Below are positions 21,301 through 29,229 of a stretch of DNA of 64,000 bases, one piece after another. Position 1 is the stretch's first letter, and each line of letters starts with the position of its first letter. The notes beneath the pieces were generated by a model. The model did no database searches. It was not told the origin of the DNA and was given only the letters and a program-made list of their open reading frames with translations. The stretch lies in the NCBI RefSeq assembly GCF_964204645.1, contig NC_134034.1, forward strand, positions 12,052,462 through 12,116,461, written 5' to 3'. The DNA is from Tubulanus polymorphus (taxonomy: Eukaryota; Nemertea; Palaeonemertea; Tubulaniformes; Tubulanidae). The translations under genes were made by a program, and so were the position numbers.

Positions 21301-22312
21301 CCTTGATGTTTTATTGCTCGGTCTGTTTATCTTTAGTTTTGACACACTGCTTCTATTTTAGATCCTGTGAGTTTATATGCTTTGTTACTTGTTTTTCTGG
21401 TCATTCCACCTGATGATGGCTGTTAGTCAACAGCCGAAACGTTGTGGTTTCAAAATAATAAATTCTATCTTACAATTTTAAATTCGAAGTGTGGGATTTC
21501 TTCATTTATCTACAGTATACACGGATTATAGTGTTTATTCGACAACTAAGGGGTCATTAATTTATTACATATGCATTATGAGGGAAAGGGTCGGGGTCAG
21601 TGCAAACGCGTACCGTATGTATATGAAAAAATTGCCAATTTTGAGTACAATGGGTTGAAAAAATTCGAATTCCAATGCGTAGATAGTAAATGATCCCATA
21701 TCAGATTAAAAAAACTCATGGAATTCAGATAATGCTATTTATTGTCCACGTGTTTCTTTATCAGTGATTCATTTAACAACGACCGAATCGTAACATTTTG
21801 AACTACTGATAATTTCTCTGATTCAGTCTCGGGGAATTTTGTGTAATCACGTGGAAAAATCAGAGATTGAATTAGTAAATGGGCTGAAAGAGGCCATACC
21901 ACCGCCCTGTGGGAAACTGGGTCCTGACTTTTAGATTCAATTCTAAATTTCTCGGTGGATATTTGACAGTAATGTCCGACTTATTTGAATGTTTTTCAAT
22001 CGATGTTTCTCAGATTTTGTGTTTCATATTTTCAGGGATCGTCCGTCTGCTACTGAAATGTTGTCGCACGTTTGGCTGAAAACGGACGAACTGACGACGA
22101 CTACGACTCAACAACAACAACAGATATCGTCGCGACTACGGTCGCCGTGCGCGTCGCCGATCGGCTGCCGACGTCCGATGCCGAAGGTTACGCTCGTCGA
22201 CAAAATCGATGTGACGCCTTCGAAAAAATATCGTTACTCCGAGGAGAAAATCATGGAGCGACCGATTAACGGACGTTGCCCGCTGTTAGTAGCTCCCCCT
22301 AGTGTAGCGTAG
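414..22312 (+). CDS. STK17: DRAK/STK17-type serine/threonine kinase, complete seven-exon gene
   Basis: Exons are 414-514, 13719-13931, 16885-17023, 19292-19421, 20026-20074, 20869-21048 and 22036-22312. They sum to 1089 nt, 362 residues plus stop, and phase is kept at all six junctions. The kinase domain runs from about residue 26 to 285: glycine loop G33-R-G-K-F-A-V-V40, ATP-anchoring K55, alpha-C E73, hinge E104-Y105, catalytic H147-L-D149-I-K-P-Q-N154, D171-F-S173, A195-P-E197. H-L-D in place of H-R-D and the K-R-R-K-G basic loop after K55 are typical of the DAPK/DRAK branch. That family comprises calmodulin-kinase-like death-associated kinases that phosphorylate myosin light chain and other targets. 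Length is close to human STK17B (about 370 residues), and there is no ankyrin or death domain, which excludes DAPK1. The tail has a Thr run, five Gln and Ser/Pro/basic residues. The third DFG residue is Ser. Family assignment is firm; the STK17A versus STK17B choice is not meaningful here. Confidence 0.93.
643..827. mobile_element. hAT-like MITE with TTCAGGCC duplication
   Basis: The ends are near-perfect inverted copies of about 65 bp around an A/T-rich centre (about 720-750). The inner ends begin ACAGGCTC and finish GAGCCCCTGTGG. The 8-bp sequence TTCAGGCC flanks both sides (643-650 and 820-827). An 8-bp duplication and CAGGG-type ends point to a non-autonomous hAT element. There is no coding capacity. 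Confidence 0.7.
828..5230. other. Kinase intron 1, first part, no gene seen
   Basis: Small ORFs are short and unconserved in look. The stretch contains a pyrimidine tract at about 2395-2435, a polypurine-rich tract at about 3455-3670 (GA/GGGA blends) and GGGA repeats near 5140-5160. No recognisable protein family or RNA gene was found. Confidence 0.6.
5285..5345 (-). mobile_element. Hairpin-element tail (GAAAACGTT type)
   Basis: On the minus strand the order is CCTGATCA, a GGGAT/ATCCC hairpin, CGAAAACGTT, then CAATAAA. This is the architecture seen also near 17.1-18.0, 21.4, 24.8, 39.15 and 42.8 kb. It is probably the end of a dispersed non-autonomous element. Confidence 0.45.
5346..7369. 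other. Kinase intron 1, second part
   Basis: No gene is seen. The stretch holds a C homopolymer at about 5483-5502, (GT) near 5570-5583, four copies of CCCACATCAT near 6880-6920 and a G homopolymer at about 7275-7288. The ORFs at 6276-6581 are low-complexity overlaps on both strands. Confidence 0.55.
7370..8170. repeat. Minisatellite of about 60 bp, roughly 13 copies
   Basis: The repeated core is GAGAGTGATATCTGAGTTGG, then a GATGATACAGTAGACTCCGC block and CTCAAGTCGG, with units of roughly 48-62 bp that vary in a spacer. Open frames on both strands across it are by-products of the array. Confidence 0.9.
8324..8680 (+). other. CpG-rich island in intron 1 with a 118-codon ORF
   Basis: This block is visibly richer in CpG (GCGCC, TCGAC, CGCGC) than the surrounding intron and holds one long ORF on the plus strand. 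The product matches no family I know and has no signal peptide or domain motif. It could be an alternative first exon or promoter of the kinase, an unrelated small gene, or chance. I treat it as unassigned. Confidence 0.3.
9058..9245. repeat. Three-copy tandem repeat of about 65 bp
   Basis: Each copy has GACAATTGATAGTTTGAATC, CTGACA, then CAAAGTTTCTTTCTGT and TTCTTCTCTGAGCTCTCC. Minus-strand ORFs of 63-154 codons read through it and are not credible genes. Confidence 0.85.
9668..9920. mobile_element. Candidate MITE with CTTTAAAG/AGACC ends
   Basis: The left end reads CTTTAAAGAGACCCTACC and the right end is an imperfect inverse (ATCTTTAAAAGGGTCT). Both have an inner copy of a CCTATGA-TGTCAT motif. 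Related fragments occur near 5818 and 13600. The ends are degraded, so the borders are approximate. Confidence 0.4.
10020..10220. repeat. 30-bp minisatellite, about six copies
   Basis: The unit is close to CTGTATATTGACCTCCTAGC followed by TAACCTCTTA, with slight variation. Confidence 0.85.
10221..11735. other. Kinase intron 1, AT-rich part, nothing recognised
   Basis: The sequence is AT-rich without long ORFs. Two related stretches near 11290-11470 (TTTAGTAATCTTTGACTTAT-type) suggest a local degenerate duplication. No gene or RNA is seen. Confidence 0.5.
11740..12240. repeat. Purine-rich minisatellite of about 92 bp, five to six copies
   Basis: The units share GATGGAGTTATTGATAGAGA, CCATGAAGGAGAGAGGGTAG and GAAGGGTTTGGGAAGAGAGG, spaced 92 bp apart. 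One strand is nearly all purine. The Ser/Leu/Pro-rich minus-strand ORFs are read through the repeat. Confidence 0.9.
12338..12393. repeat. (GA)n microsatellite
   Basis: About 28 GA dinucleotides follow the purine-rich minisatellite and are continuous with its composition. Confidence 0.95.
12394..13718. other. End of kinase intron 1
   Basis: No exon other than exon 2 is seen. A fragment at about 13340-13680 carries GGCAGCCTC and CCCCTATGACATCATC motifs shared with other introns here, probably MITE debris. A T-rich tract precedes the exon 2 acceptor. Confidence 0.5.
13719..13931 (+). CDS. STK17: Kinase exon 2 (glycine loop, ATP lysine, alpha-C)
   Basis: The exon follows a T-rich tract and AG at 13717-13718. 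It encodes the rest of the glycine loop, the A-A-K lysine (K55), the basic insert and the alpha-C helix, and ends in the hinge (M-E-Y). The donor GTAAGT is at 13932, and reading through it hits TAG at once. This donor and its exonic flank recur four more times downstream. Confidence 0.93.
13906..14240 (+). repeat. 73-bp tandem repeat containing the exon 2 donor
   Basis: Five copies of ATCATCATTATCATGGAATA followed by GTAAGTATTC lie in tandem. Their GT dinucleotides are at 13932, 14004, 14077, 14150 and 14223, with periods of 72, 73, 73 and 73. The first copy is the real exon 2 end. The last has GGACTA before the donor. Use of any later donor would keep the in-frame TAG at 13930-13932. Confidence 0.93.
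14241..14985. other. Kinase intron 2, middle part
   Basis: More CCCCTATGACATCA motifs (near 14260, 14335, 14405) trail the donor array. No gene is recognised. Confidence 0.5.
14960..15340. repeat. Degenerate minisatellite of about 60-75 bp
   Basis: At least five copies of TTTTCTCATTTAAAAAGACA, then TTGTTTTAG and AATACCTGCCA-like ends, separated by variable T runs. Confidence 0.7.
15341..16884. other. Kinase intron 2, last part
   Basis: No gene is seen. The minus ORF at 15351-15629 and plus ORF at 16130-16360 are AT-rich and unrecognised. A G homopolymer lies at about 16735-16751. Confidence 0.5.
16885..17023 (+). CDS. STK17: Kinase exon 3 (hinge to catalytic loop)
   Basis: The exon starts after TTTCAG at 16884 and completes the hinge Tyr (TA+C). 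It encodes V-G-G-E-L-F, the alpha-D/alpha-E helices and H-L-D-I-K. It ends in phase 0 at donor GTAACA, 17024. A 69-bp minisatellite begins about 57 bp beyond the donor. Confidence 0.93.
17080..18040 (+). repeat. 69-bp minisatellite with two hairpins per unit, about 13-14 copies
   Basis: Each unit has a GGAATAC/GTATTCC hairpin, CCTGAAGA, a GACTAT...ATAGTC hairpin, CGAAACGTTG, then AATAAAC. It lies in kinase intron 3 close to the exon 3 donor. The hairpin-GAAACG part is shared with the dispersed hairpin elements. The compensatory partners of the second hairpin are damaged in copies reading AAAGTC. Confidence 0.93.
18041..19291. other. Rest of kinase intron 3, CpG-rich block at about 18470-18740
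   Basis: No coding exon is seen before 19292. The block near 18470-18740 is CpG-rich (TCGAGCTAGC, GCGAGCTTAC) and might be a regulatory island. No binding site can be named with certainty. Confidence 0.4.
19292..19421 (+). CDS. STK17: Kinase exon 4 (P-Q-N, D-F-S, activation segment)
   Basis: The acceptor AG is at 19290-19291. The exon opens with P-Q-N-I-L-L and includes the metal-binding motif, here C-D-F-S-F (19346-19360) instead of D-F-G. It runs through G-T-L-D-Y-V and ends in phase 1 at donor GTAAGC, 19422. Confidence 0.92.
20026..20074 (+). CDS. STK17: Kinase exon 5 (A-P-E microexon)
   Basis: This 49-nt exon, too short for a standard ORF call, lies between TTTTTTCAG and GTAAGT. It encodes A-P-E-I-L-S-Y-E-P and K-K-A-T-D-M, with two bases of the Trp codon. 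It joins exon 4 (G+CG) and exon 6 (TG+G) in frame. Confidence 0.92.
20345..20720. repeat. 46-bp dispersed minisatellite family, locus A
   Basis: Units of GACTGGTCTTAAGTTGTTAG, ATTGGTTATAGAACC, AAAATGAGCTTA lie in tandem, followed by an inverted copy at about 20620-20690. Related arrays lie at about 43.24, 45.03 and 58.93 kb. Confidence 0.85.
20869..21048 (+). CDS. STK17: Kinase exon 6 (C-lobe)
   Basis: The exon starts after TTTAG and completes the conserved D-M-W. It encodes [17 protein letters not shown], the DRAK-typical N-I-S-Q-I-N-V segment and L-L-V-K-D-P. The donor GTAAGT is at 21049, phase 2. Confidence 0.93.
21138..21511. mobile_element. Inverted-repeat element with hairpin-GAAACGTT core
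   Basis: The ends ATAAATGAAGAAATCCCACA and its inverse enclose about 374 bp. Each half contains the same inner sequence, GTTGTGGTTTC next to AATAATAAATT, head to head. The right half keeps the box CCTGATGA, the hairpin GGCTGTT/AACAGCC and CGAAACGTTG at 21409-21443. The left half has lost the hairpin. It lies in kinase intron 6 and has no ORF. Confidence 0.75.
22036..22312 (+). CDS. STK17: Kinase exon 7 (end of C-lobe and tail, stop)
   Basis: The exon starts after TTTTCAG and completes the P-E codon. It encodes [13 protein letters not shown], the canonical last helix, then a tail rich in Thr, Gln, Ser, Pro and basic residues. Translation stops at TAG 22310-22312. The tail has no recognised domain, which is usual for this family. 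Confidence 0.9.
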
Positions 22313-23981
22313 GTTTAACGACTGTAAGTGCTTGCGTATGTACACCCCGCGTCGTATTGAGTCTTCAGGTCCTTCAAGAACGAATTCGAAACTAAAATCT
22401 GGAAGCCATTTGTAATTTTAGACTGGTTGCAGTTGTTAATCGTCTGCTCTATTAGACTGGTTATGGCTCTATGAGACTGATTACGGTTTTTTGGACTGGT
22501 TACGGTTGTTATATTGTCCGCTTTATCGATTTCGGTTCTTTTGGACTGGTTACGGTTGTTATATTGTCCGCTTTATCGATAACGGCTCTTTTGGACTGGT
22601 TACGGTTGTCCGTGTGTGTGTACGCAATGTATTATTAATTGTTAGATTTAATGATTATTTTTGTATCCGTGACAATTCGATGTTAAATAATGATGATATT
22701 ATTATACACATGTAAAAAGTGAACTTGTCGAGTGTAAATTATGTGAATTTAGTGTTTATTATCTGTAAATACGTCATAGACACGAAAAGACAATGACATT
22801 TCATCATAACTGAAAAACTGACGCATATATGAATATATAATGAAGCATATATGAATATATAATTATGTGAATAGCCAATCATAGGGAGATAGGACAATAG
22901 GACTATCGGAAGTCTTGAAGGATGGAAATCTGTTTCGCGTTGCTATTGGTTGGTTGACTAAGATACCTCGAGTATCGGCCAATCGGAGAAAGTTTTATGT
23001 ATGAAACGCAAAACGCGGATTTTCTCCTCATCCTGACTCCTATACTCCGAGAATTCCGAATTCGAGTGGGAATCCATCTTGCATATTTTGCTATTATTTT
23101 ATAGTCAAGTTAGTAAAGGTCTGAGACGGCATTTCGCACATATTATACCTTTCAATTCTATAAGGAATCTCTAACGCTACCGCTGCGATCGACGATTCCG
23201 CGTATGGCAAGCAAGGACCCACCAGGTGGCACTAGTAGTTTAATTTCTTCGACATTTCGATTACAAATCGAAAGTCGATAATGAACTAATTTCGACGACG
23301 AAAGACCGAATGCTCGTCACGCCATCTGGTGGGGTAGCTGGCGTCCGATTTTCCCATTGGTAGAAAATTTAGACATTTATTTCAATAATCATCACATTAT
23401 ATAATACACAATGTAAATCTAAACCGATAAATACGATATTCGGACCAAACTTTTGTAGAATATTTCTCTGAATGTTGGAATGATGAACCAAACATATGCT
23501 AGCTACATATACACTAACATAAGCAATCATGTTTTTCGATTTTGAAATTATATTATACAGCTATACGTTCTACAACCCCGGTTAATCATGGTTGCCAAGA
23601 CGATTTATACAAATTATTTTTGTATATTGATTTAAAATCGGGGTGAATTCTGTCGAACGATTTGCGTCTCTCGGCGGAAATCGATGACGTTCGTTCTAAG
23701 TTTTAGAAAAAACGGAATTTTTTATAAAATGATTTATCGATAATCAGTATTTACGCGAAGCAATATATACACCACGTACGTATCTGTTACTTGACGAGAT
23801 ATTTGAAAGCAAAAAAAAATGTTCCTATTTGTGTGAACCGAGTTTAGGTATTTTTTAGGATCCATACGTATCCATTCATATAGGCAGGGTCAAACCCAGT
23901 CATTAAATCTATTATAATAAATCTAAATGAAGTTATATGTCATGGTTTGAACGAATGCTTGTAAATTTGTATAAACTCTAT
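22313..23981 (+). other. Kinase 3' flank, probable 3' UTR
   Basis: The stretch has no ORF of note. About 22425-22610 is a repeat of GGACTGGTTACGGTTGTT units. No AATAAA is obvious close to the stop. The first clear one on this strand is at 24665-24670, which would place two MITEs in a long 3' UTR. The real end is unknown. Confidence 0.4.
23170..23345. promoter_or_regulatory. Dispersed element with two convergent CTCF-like motifs
   Basis: The motif CCACCAGGTGGCAC on the plus strand (23219-23232) matches the CTCF core consensus CCASYAGRKGGCRC at every position. A second, CCACCAGATGGCGT, lies on the minus strand (23319-23332), pointing towards the first. The flank ATTCCGC..TGGCAAGC recurs near 61065-61085 with CCACCAGGTGTCGC, so the site rides on a repeat. 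Binding is not shown. Confidence 0.45.
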
Positions 23982-24275
23982 TTAACCCTTTCAGTGCGTC
24001 TACACCACAGTGCGGTGTATAAATCAGTGATAGATTTTGCTAGTACACCGCACTGTGGTGTATTGATGTAATTAGTAATTAGTAATTATCTCTATTGAAA
24101 AATGGCAGCACCTGTTAAACAGTGGAATATTAGTAACTAATGATACACCGCATCGCGGTGTAGACGCACTATAGTGGTATTCCCGTTGTTCAACACACTA
24201 GGGTGGAATTTTTTAGAATTTTCAAATTATCTCCAGCACTATAGGGTATTAATTAGTCAGCACTGAAAGGGTTAA
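23982..24275. mobile_element. piggyBac-like MITE with TTAA target sites
   Basis: The element begins TTAA-CCCTTTCAGTGC and ends GCACTGAAAGGG-TTAA. CCC/GGG ends and TTAA duplication are hallmarks of the piggyBac superfamily. Internally three palindromes of the TACACCGCA/TGCGGTGTA type occur near 24001, 24045 and 24145. There is no transposase ORF. Confidence 0.85.
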
Positions 24276-24287
24276 TGCTAAGAAATT

Positions 24288-24476
24288 GATACCTTGTTTC
24301 TCGTTACTGCTGAACTTAAAGTCGGACCCGGCCGGCCGCCTATCTACCCCTCTATTTTACTGTATCATGATCAAGCTCACCATAACAGACCCGGCAGTTA
24401 TAGAAATGAACAGATTACAAATTCCATTGCAGTTTACACAAAAGCGACCCGGCCGATCGATGAGAAACAAGGTTTC
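24288..24476 (+). mobile_element. MITE, family shared with 59.5 kb, copy 1
   Basis: The terminal inverted repeats are GATACCTTGTTTCTC and GAGAAACAAGGTTTC. Internal features include GGCCGGCCGCCTATCTACCC and two GACCCGGC blocks. An inverted copy of the same length lies at 59488-59679. It sits 12 bp from the piggyBac-like MITE. Confidence 0.85.
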
Positions 24477-24664
24477 ATTCTATTTCAGCGTAAAGTTGTT
24501 GTTTAGTCCTTAGTTCGGGTAGAAATCGACGAAACGAGGCGTATTTTTACGGATCAGGACCCAGTAGGATGCCCCCCTCATTTAAAATGCGCCTCGCGAT
24601 GAAATTAATAAGATGTTAGTATAGAATCATGGACGTATAAACTAGATTCGTGCATCCATTGTTC

Positions 24665-24670
24665 AATAAA
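24665..24670 (+). terminator. Candidate polyadenylation signal of the kinase gene
   Basis: AATAAA occurs 2.35 kb after the stop codon on the coding strand. It is the first clear canonical hexamer noticed. Placement is inference only. Confidence 0.25.
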
Positions 24671-24739
24671 ACTCTCTAATCCGTGTCAGCTGTTGTACAT
24701 ATATTGAAACGTGCCGTAATAGAATTTTATGATAAAAAT

Positions 24740-25090
24740 TTATGAAAATGAAACTACAATGTTTCAGCTGTTGACTAACAGCCATCATCAGGGTGGAATG
24801 ATGACATCAGGGTGGAATGATGACATCATCAGGGTGGAATGATGACATCAGGGTGGAATGATGACATCATCAGGGTGGAATGATGACATCAGGGTGGAAT
24901 GATGACATCAGGGTGGAATGATGACATCATCAGGGTGGAATGATGACATCAGGGTGGAATGATGACATCATCAGGGTGGAATGATGACCTATCTGATGAT
25001 AGCTATTTTGTTTGTCAAGGGCCAAAACGTTGTGGCTTTGTCTTCATATTCTTGTGTAAAATTCTATCGCGGGATTTCTTATTTAAATAA
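24740..25090. mobile_element. Head-to-head hairpin element with internal 19/22-bp array
   Basis: The left end, on the minus strand, carries CCTGATGATGGCTGTT, a perfect GCTGTT/AACAGC hairpin and GAAACATTG. The right end on the plus strand carries CTGATGATAGC and CAAAACGTTGTGG. Between them AATGATGACATCAGGGTGG units of 19 or 22 bp repeat about ten times (24785-24990). These units are copies of the box-flanking sequence itself. Confidence 0.8.
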
Positions 25091-26399
25091 GACGTTGATG
25101 AGGTCGATCAGCGTGTGAGGTTGACATATTTCTATTTTGCGTCTGGTGAGTTGTGGCAGTTGCGGTGGCGGCCATCTTGGTGTTTTTTTGCAACAGGATA
25201 TTTCAATGTTATGAATTTTTATCAGCTTTTTGCGTTGTATGCGTTATATTTGTAAATGATAAAGATCTGATTCCACAGTCTTCGACGAACTATGGAATCG
25301 GGTCAACTTGTATAGCATAAGTAGGTCGTTGAGGTACTTTTGCCTTCTTGGATAAGAAAGATGGCCGCGTGCGAACAAATCCCCCTATGATATCATCAAA
25401 TTTCCATTTACTGCTTCGGAATATTTCGAAATGTATATCTCGGGTTTGTTAGGTCTTATATTGGTGGAATTCCCCGGACGCGGCCATCTTGACTAAAAGC
25501 CTATTTATTCATAGCTCAAATATGTGTTGTGTACAGTGACTCCTTTTAATGAGCTATCATTCCCCGACCCCCGACTGTTGTAGAATATAATTGGGGTTTT
25601 TTCCATGTTGTAAATATTGTGTAAATTTAAGTCGATAACAATGTGCTATGTATGTATAACAGTGGGCCTTGCGTCCACGTGCAACCAGCCCCAGGACCCA
25701 GTTCCGCAGTCATGACGTAAGTCCAAAAATCATCCATCAAGTCGTCGGATTTGACGAACATAAGCAGGGGCAGTGAGATTTAGGGGGTGAGATGGCCCTT
25801 TTAGGGGCTTACGACTGAGGTTGCCCTTTTCGTCAAGACAGAGCTAGTTGAAACCTGCAAATTGAACACTTATCGTATCGGAATTTGTATCTTTTAGGAA
25901 GTATTTCTTAAGAAACATCTTAACCGCGCTATAGGCCTTTGACATCTCTGCTTTATCCGAGAAATGCCTTTCACTTTCTTCGGGACCCCGGCTTTACAAT
26001 TTTCCTTGATCCGCCTCCTGAGTAGACTGTTCACTGTCCCACAGACCGCGGAATTGAGTGCAGTCTACTGTAAAACTAAAATCAGCTAAGACTGGTGTTG
26101 AATGCAAGCTGTGACTGCGTGGCTGGGACCAGGGATTCTGTAACTATTGTTTTATCCATCATCCGAGGTGTAATTTCTCATGTAAAATCTTGTATTTTTT
26201 CTATAAAGTGGTTACGAATTTTTAAGAAAAATTTCACAAAAAAATCCCATAAAATTCGTGGTCTTTTTTTCTTTCTTGCTGTCATTGGTTTAATTGTAAA
26301 GATAGAGTTTATTGTGCAATCTTGGTTTCTTCATTTTCTAGTTTTTTTCCGTGTTTTAGTTGAAACTGAAGTGATAAATTAGTAAATAAATCCTGTGTC
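25091..26399. other. Intergenic stretch, nothing firmly recognised
   Basis: A few shared motifs (CCCCCTATGATATCATC near 25381) indicate MITE debris. A plus ORF at 26095-26382 overlaps the first copy of the repeat complex and looks non-coding. Confidence 0.5.
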
Positions 26400-27261
26400 A
26401 TCTTAAAAAGTTCAGTGTTTGGTTTTTTTTCAACTGGATGCTCGTCGACTGGATACTGGATTACTGATGAAGATAATCGTTTTTACAGTACCCAAAACTC
26501 TGATACGAGTCTCTGTGATACTGGTTGCAATGAATAAGTTGAGAGAAGCTGAAAAGGAAAGCAAATGAGGAAACTGCTTAGTGGAATACACTGTTACATT
26601 GCCTACGACATGATCGCCATCTATTGGAATTTCACTGAACTATCGAAATTTCCTGATTGACATTAGCGCAGATTTTCTTACAATGAACCATATTTCACAG
26701 CGCCATCTATCGAAGATATGTTGAACTAAGGTTTCTAGGCATTATACGCGGTTATCGAGTCGTTTCTAAATAAGTTCAAATACGATACACAAATAATTAC
26801 GTTGCCTAATTAACTAATTTACGAGTAATTTTAACTTATTTTAAATTCATAGATATATTTCAAACACTGTAAAGAAACATTTCGGGAGGTTTTTGTAACA
26901 TTTTCTGGGGCCTAAAGGGTATTTCGATGTTTTGCGCCCTCTGTTGGATTTCTGCTGAACTAAAATCACAATAGATCCTTTGTTAAGATTTTGATAGAAT
27001 TTTCAATACATTTTAGATGAAGTGAATTAAACACTGTTTTAAACACTATATAACGCATTTTTGCCCCGGGTTTAGATCCGGAATTACATCACCACTCAAC
27101 AAGAGCCCTGAAGTAATGGATAGATTGAGGTCCCAGGTTCGAAACAAATCTCTGAAATCTAAAATACAATAGCTTGAATGATCGATATTTCTGAGCAGTT
27201 TGACTATACCCAGAAACCTAGAAACGACATTGACTATGCGCTTGGTTTGGTCGCGAAGTGC

Positions 27262-27330
27262 CATGGCTCATTGGTTGAATGGTGGCCTCACGAATAGTTG
27301 TCCCGGGTTCGAATCTGCGATCTGATGTCT
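27262..27330 (+). repeat. tRNA-like (SINE-type) head with A and B boxes
   Basis: TGGCTCATTGG fits an RNA polymerase III A box, and GGGTTCGAATC fits a B box about 40 bp later. The arms of a true tRNA do not pair well, so this is a tRNA-derived repeat rather than a tRNA gene. Four inverted copies end the right-arm units (about 32965-33025, 34397-34457, 35838-35897, 37290-37350). Confidence 0.55.
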
Positions 27331-29229
27331 GCTTTTATTTTTTTTTCTCTTTAAAGCATTATTTTGTTACTCTCGATAATTCATTTGCTTGATAAAAACC
27401 TTTGAGGTACTCCTTACCGGTTTTGAACCTGGGGTACGACTTAAAATCTGTAATTTATCATCTATTCAGCTTTAAGTTACCTAGGTCACTCCGGTTCATT
27501 TCTCATCCATCACGAAGATCATACAAAATCAGTCAGAAATACCTGAGTTTGAACCTAGGCCACCTCTAATTATCCTCTACTCGGCATCAGGACCACTGAG
27601 GATCAGAAATTACGCGTGAATTAGTTAATTAGGCAACGTAATTATTTGTCTAACGTATTTGAACTGTTTATTTAGTTCCCATAAAATTCGTGGTCTTTCT
27701 TTCTTGCTGTCATTGGTTTAATTGTAATGATAGAGTTTATTGTGCAATCTTGGTTTCTTCATTTTCTAGTTTTTCCCGTGTTTTAGTTGAAACTGAAGTG
27801 ATAAATTAGTAAATAAATCATCTGTCATCTTAAAAAGTTCAGTGTTTGGTTTTTTTTCAACTGGATGCTCGTCAACTGGATACTGGATTATTGATGCAGA
27901 TTATCGTTTCTACAGCACCCAAAACTCTGATACGAGCCTCTGTGATACTGGTTACAATGAATAAGTTGAGAGAAGCTGAAAAGGAAAGCAAATGAGGAAA
28001 CTGCTTAGTGGAATACACTGGCACATTGCCTACGACATGATCGCCATCTATTGGAATTTCACTGAACTATCGAAATTTCCTGATTGACATTAGCGCAGAT
28101 TTTCTTACAATGAACCATATTTCACAAGCGCCATCTATCGACGATACGTTGAACTAAGGTTTCTGGGCATTAGACGCTGTTATCGAGTCGTTTCTAAATA
28201 AGTTCAAATACGTTAGAAAAATAATTACGTTGCCTAATTAACTAATTTTCGAGTAATTTGAACTGGTTTTGAATTCATAGATATATTTCAAACACTGTAA
28301 AGAAACATTTCGGGAGGTTTTAGTAACTTTTTATGGGGCCTAAAGTGTATTTCGATGTTTTGCGCCCTCTGTTGGATTTCTGCTGAACTAAAATCGCAAT
28401 AGATACTTTGTTAAGATTTTGATAGAATTTTCAATACATTTTAGACTTGGTTTCTTCATTTTCTAGTTTTTCCCGTGTTTTAGTTGAAGTGATAAATTAG
28501 TAAATAAATCATCTGTAATCTTAAAAAATTCAGTGTTTGGTTTTTTTTCAACTGGATGCTCGTCAACTGGATACTGGATTACTGATGAAGATTATCGTTT
28601 TTACAGTACCCAAAACTCTGATACGAGCCTCTGTGATACTGGTTACAATGAATAAGTTGAGAGAAGCTGAAAAGGAAAGCAAATGAGGAAACTGCTTAGT
28701 GGAATACACTGGTACATTGCCTACGTATTACGACATGATCGCCATCTATTGGAATTTCCCTGAACTATCGAAATTTCCTGATTGACATTAGCGCAGATTT
28801 TCTTACAATGAACCATATTTCACAAGCGCCATCTATCGACGATACGTTGAACTAAGGTTTCTAGGCATTAGACGCGGTTATCGAGTCGTTTCTAAATAAG
28901 TTCAAATACGTTAGAAAAATAATTACGTTGCCTAATTAACTAATTTACGAGTAATTTGAACTGGTTTTAAAATCATAGATATATTTCAAACACTGTAAAG
29001 AAACATTTCGGGAGGTTTTAGTAACTTTTTCTGGGGCCTAAAGGGTATTTCGATGTTTTCCGCCCTCTGTTGGATTTCTGCTGAACTAAAATCGCAATAG
29101 ATCCTTTGTTAAGATTTTGATAGAATTTTCAATACATTTTAGATTAAGTGAGTTAAACACTGTTTTAAACACTATATAACGCATTTTCCCCCGGGTTTAG
29201 ATCCGGAATTACATCACCACTGATCCAGA

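Noticed and set aside
21409-21443. Calling these hairpins active hammerhead ribozymes
   Set aside because: An extra base between box and stem II, and no visible stem I with an NUH cleavage site; reported only as a resemblance.
27262-27330. Genuine tRNA gene
   Set aside because: A and B boxes are present but the acceptor and T stems do not pair, and the unit is repeated inside a larger element.
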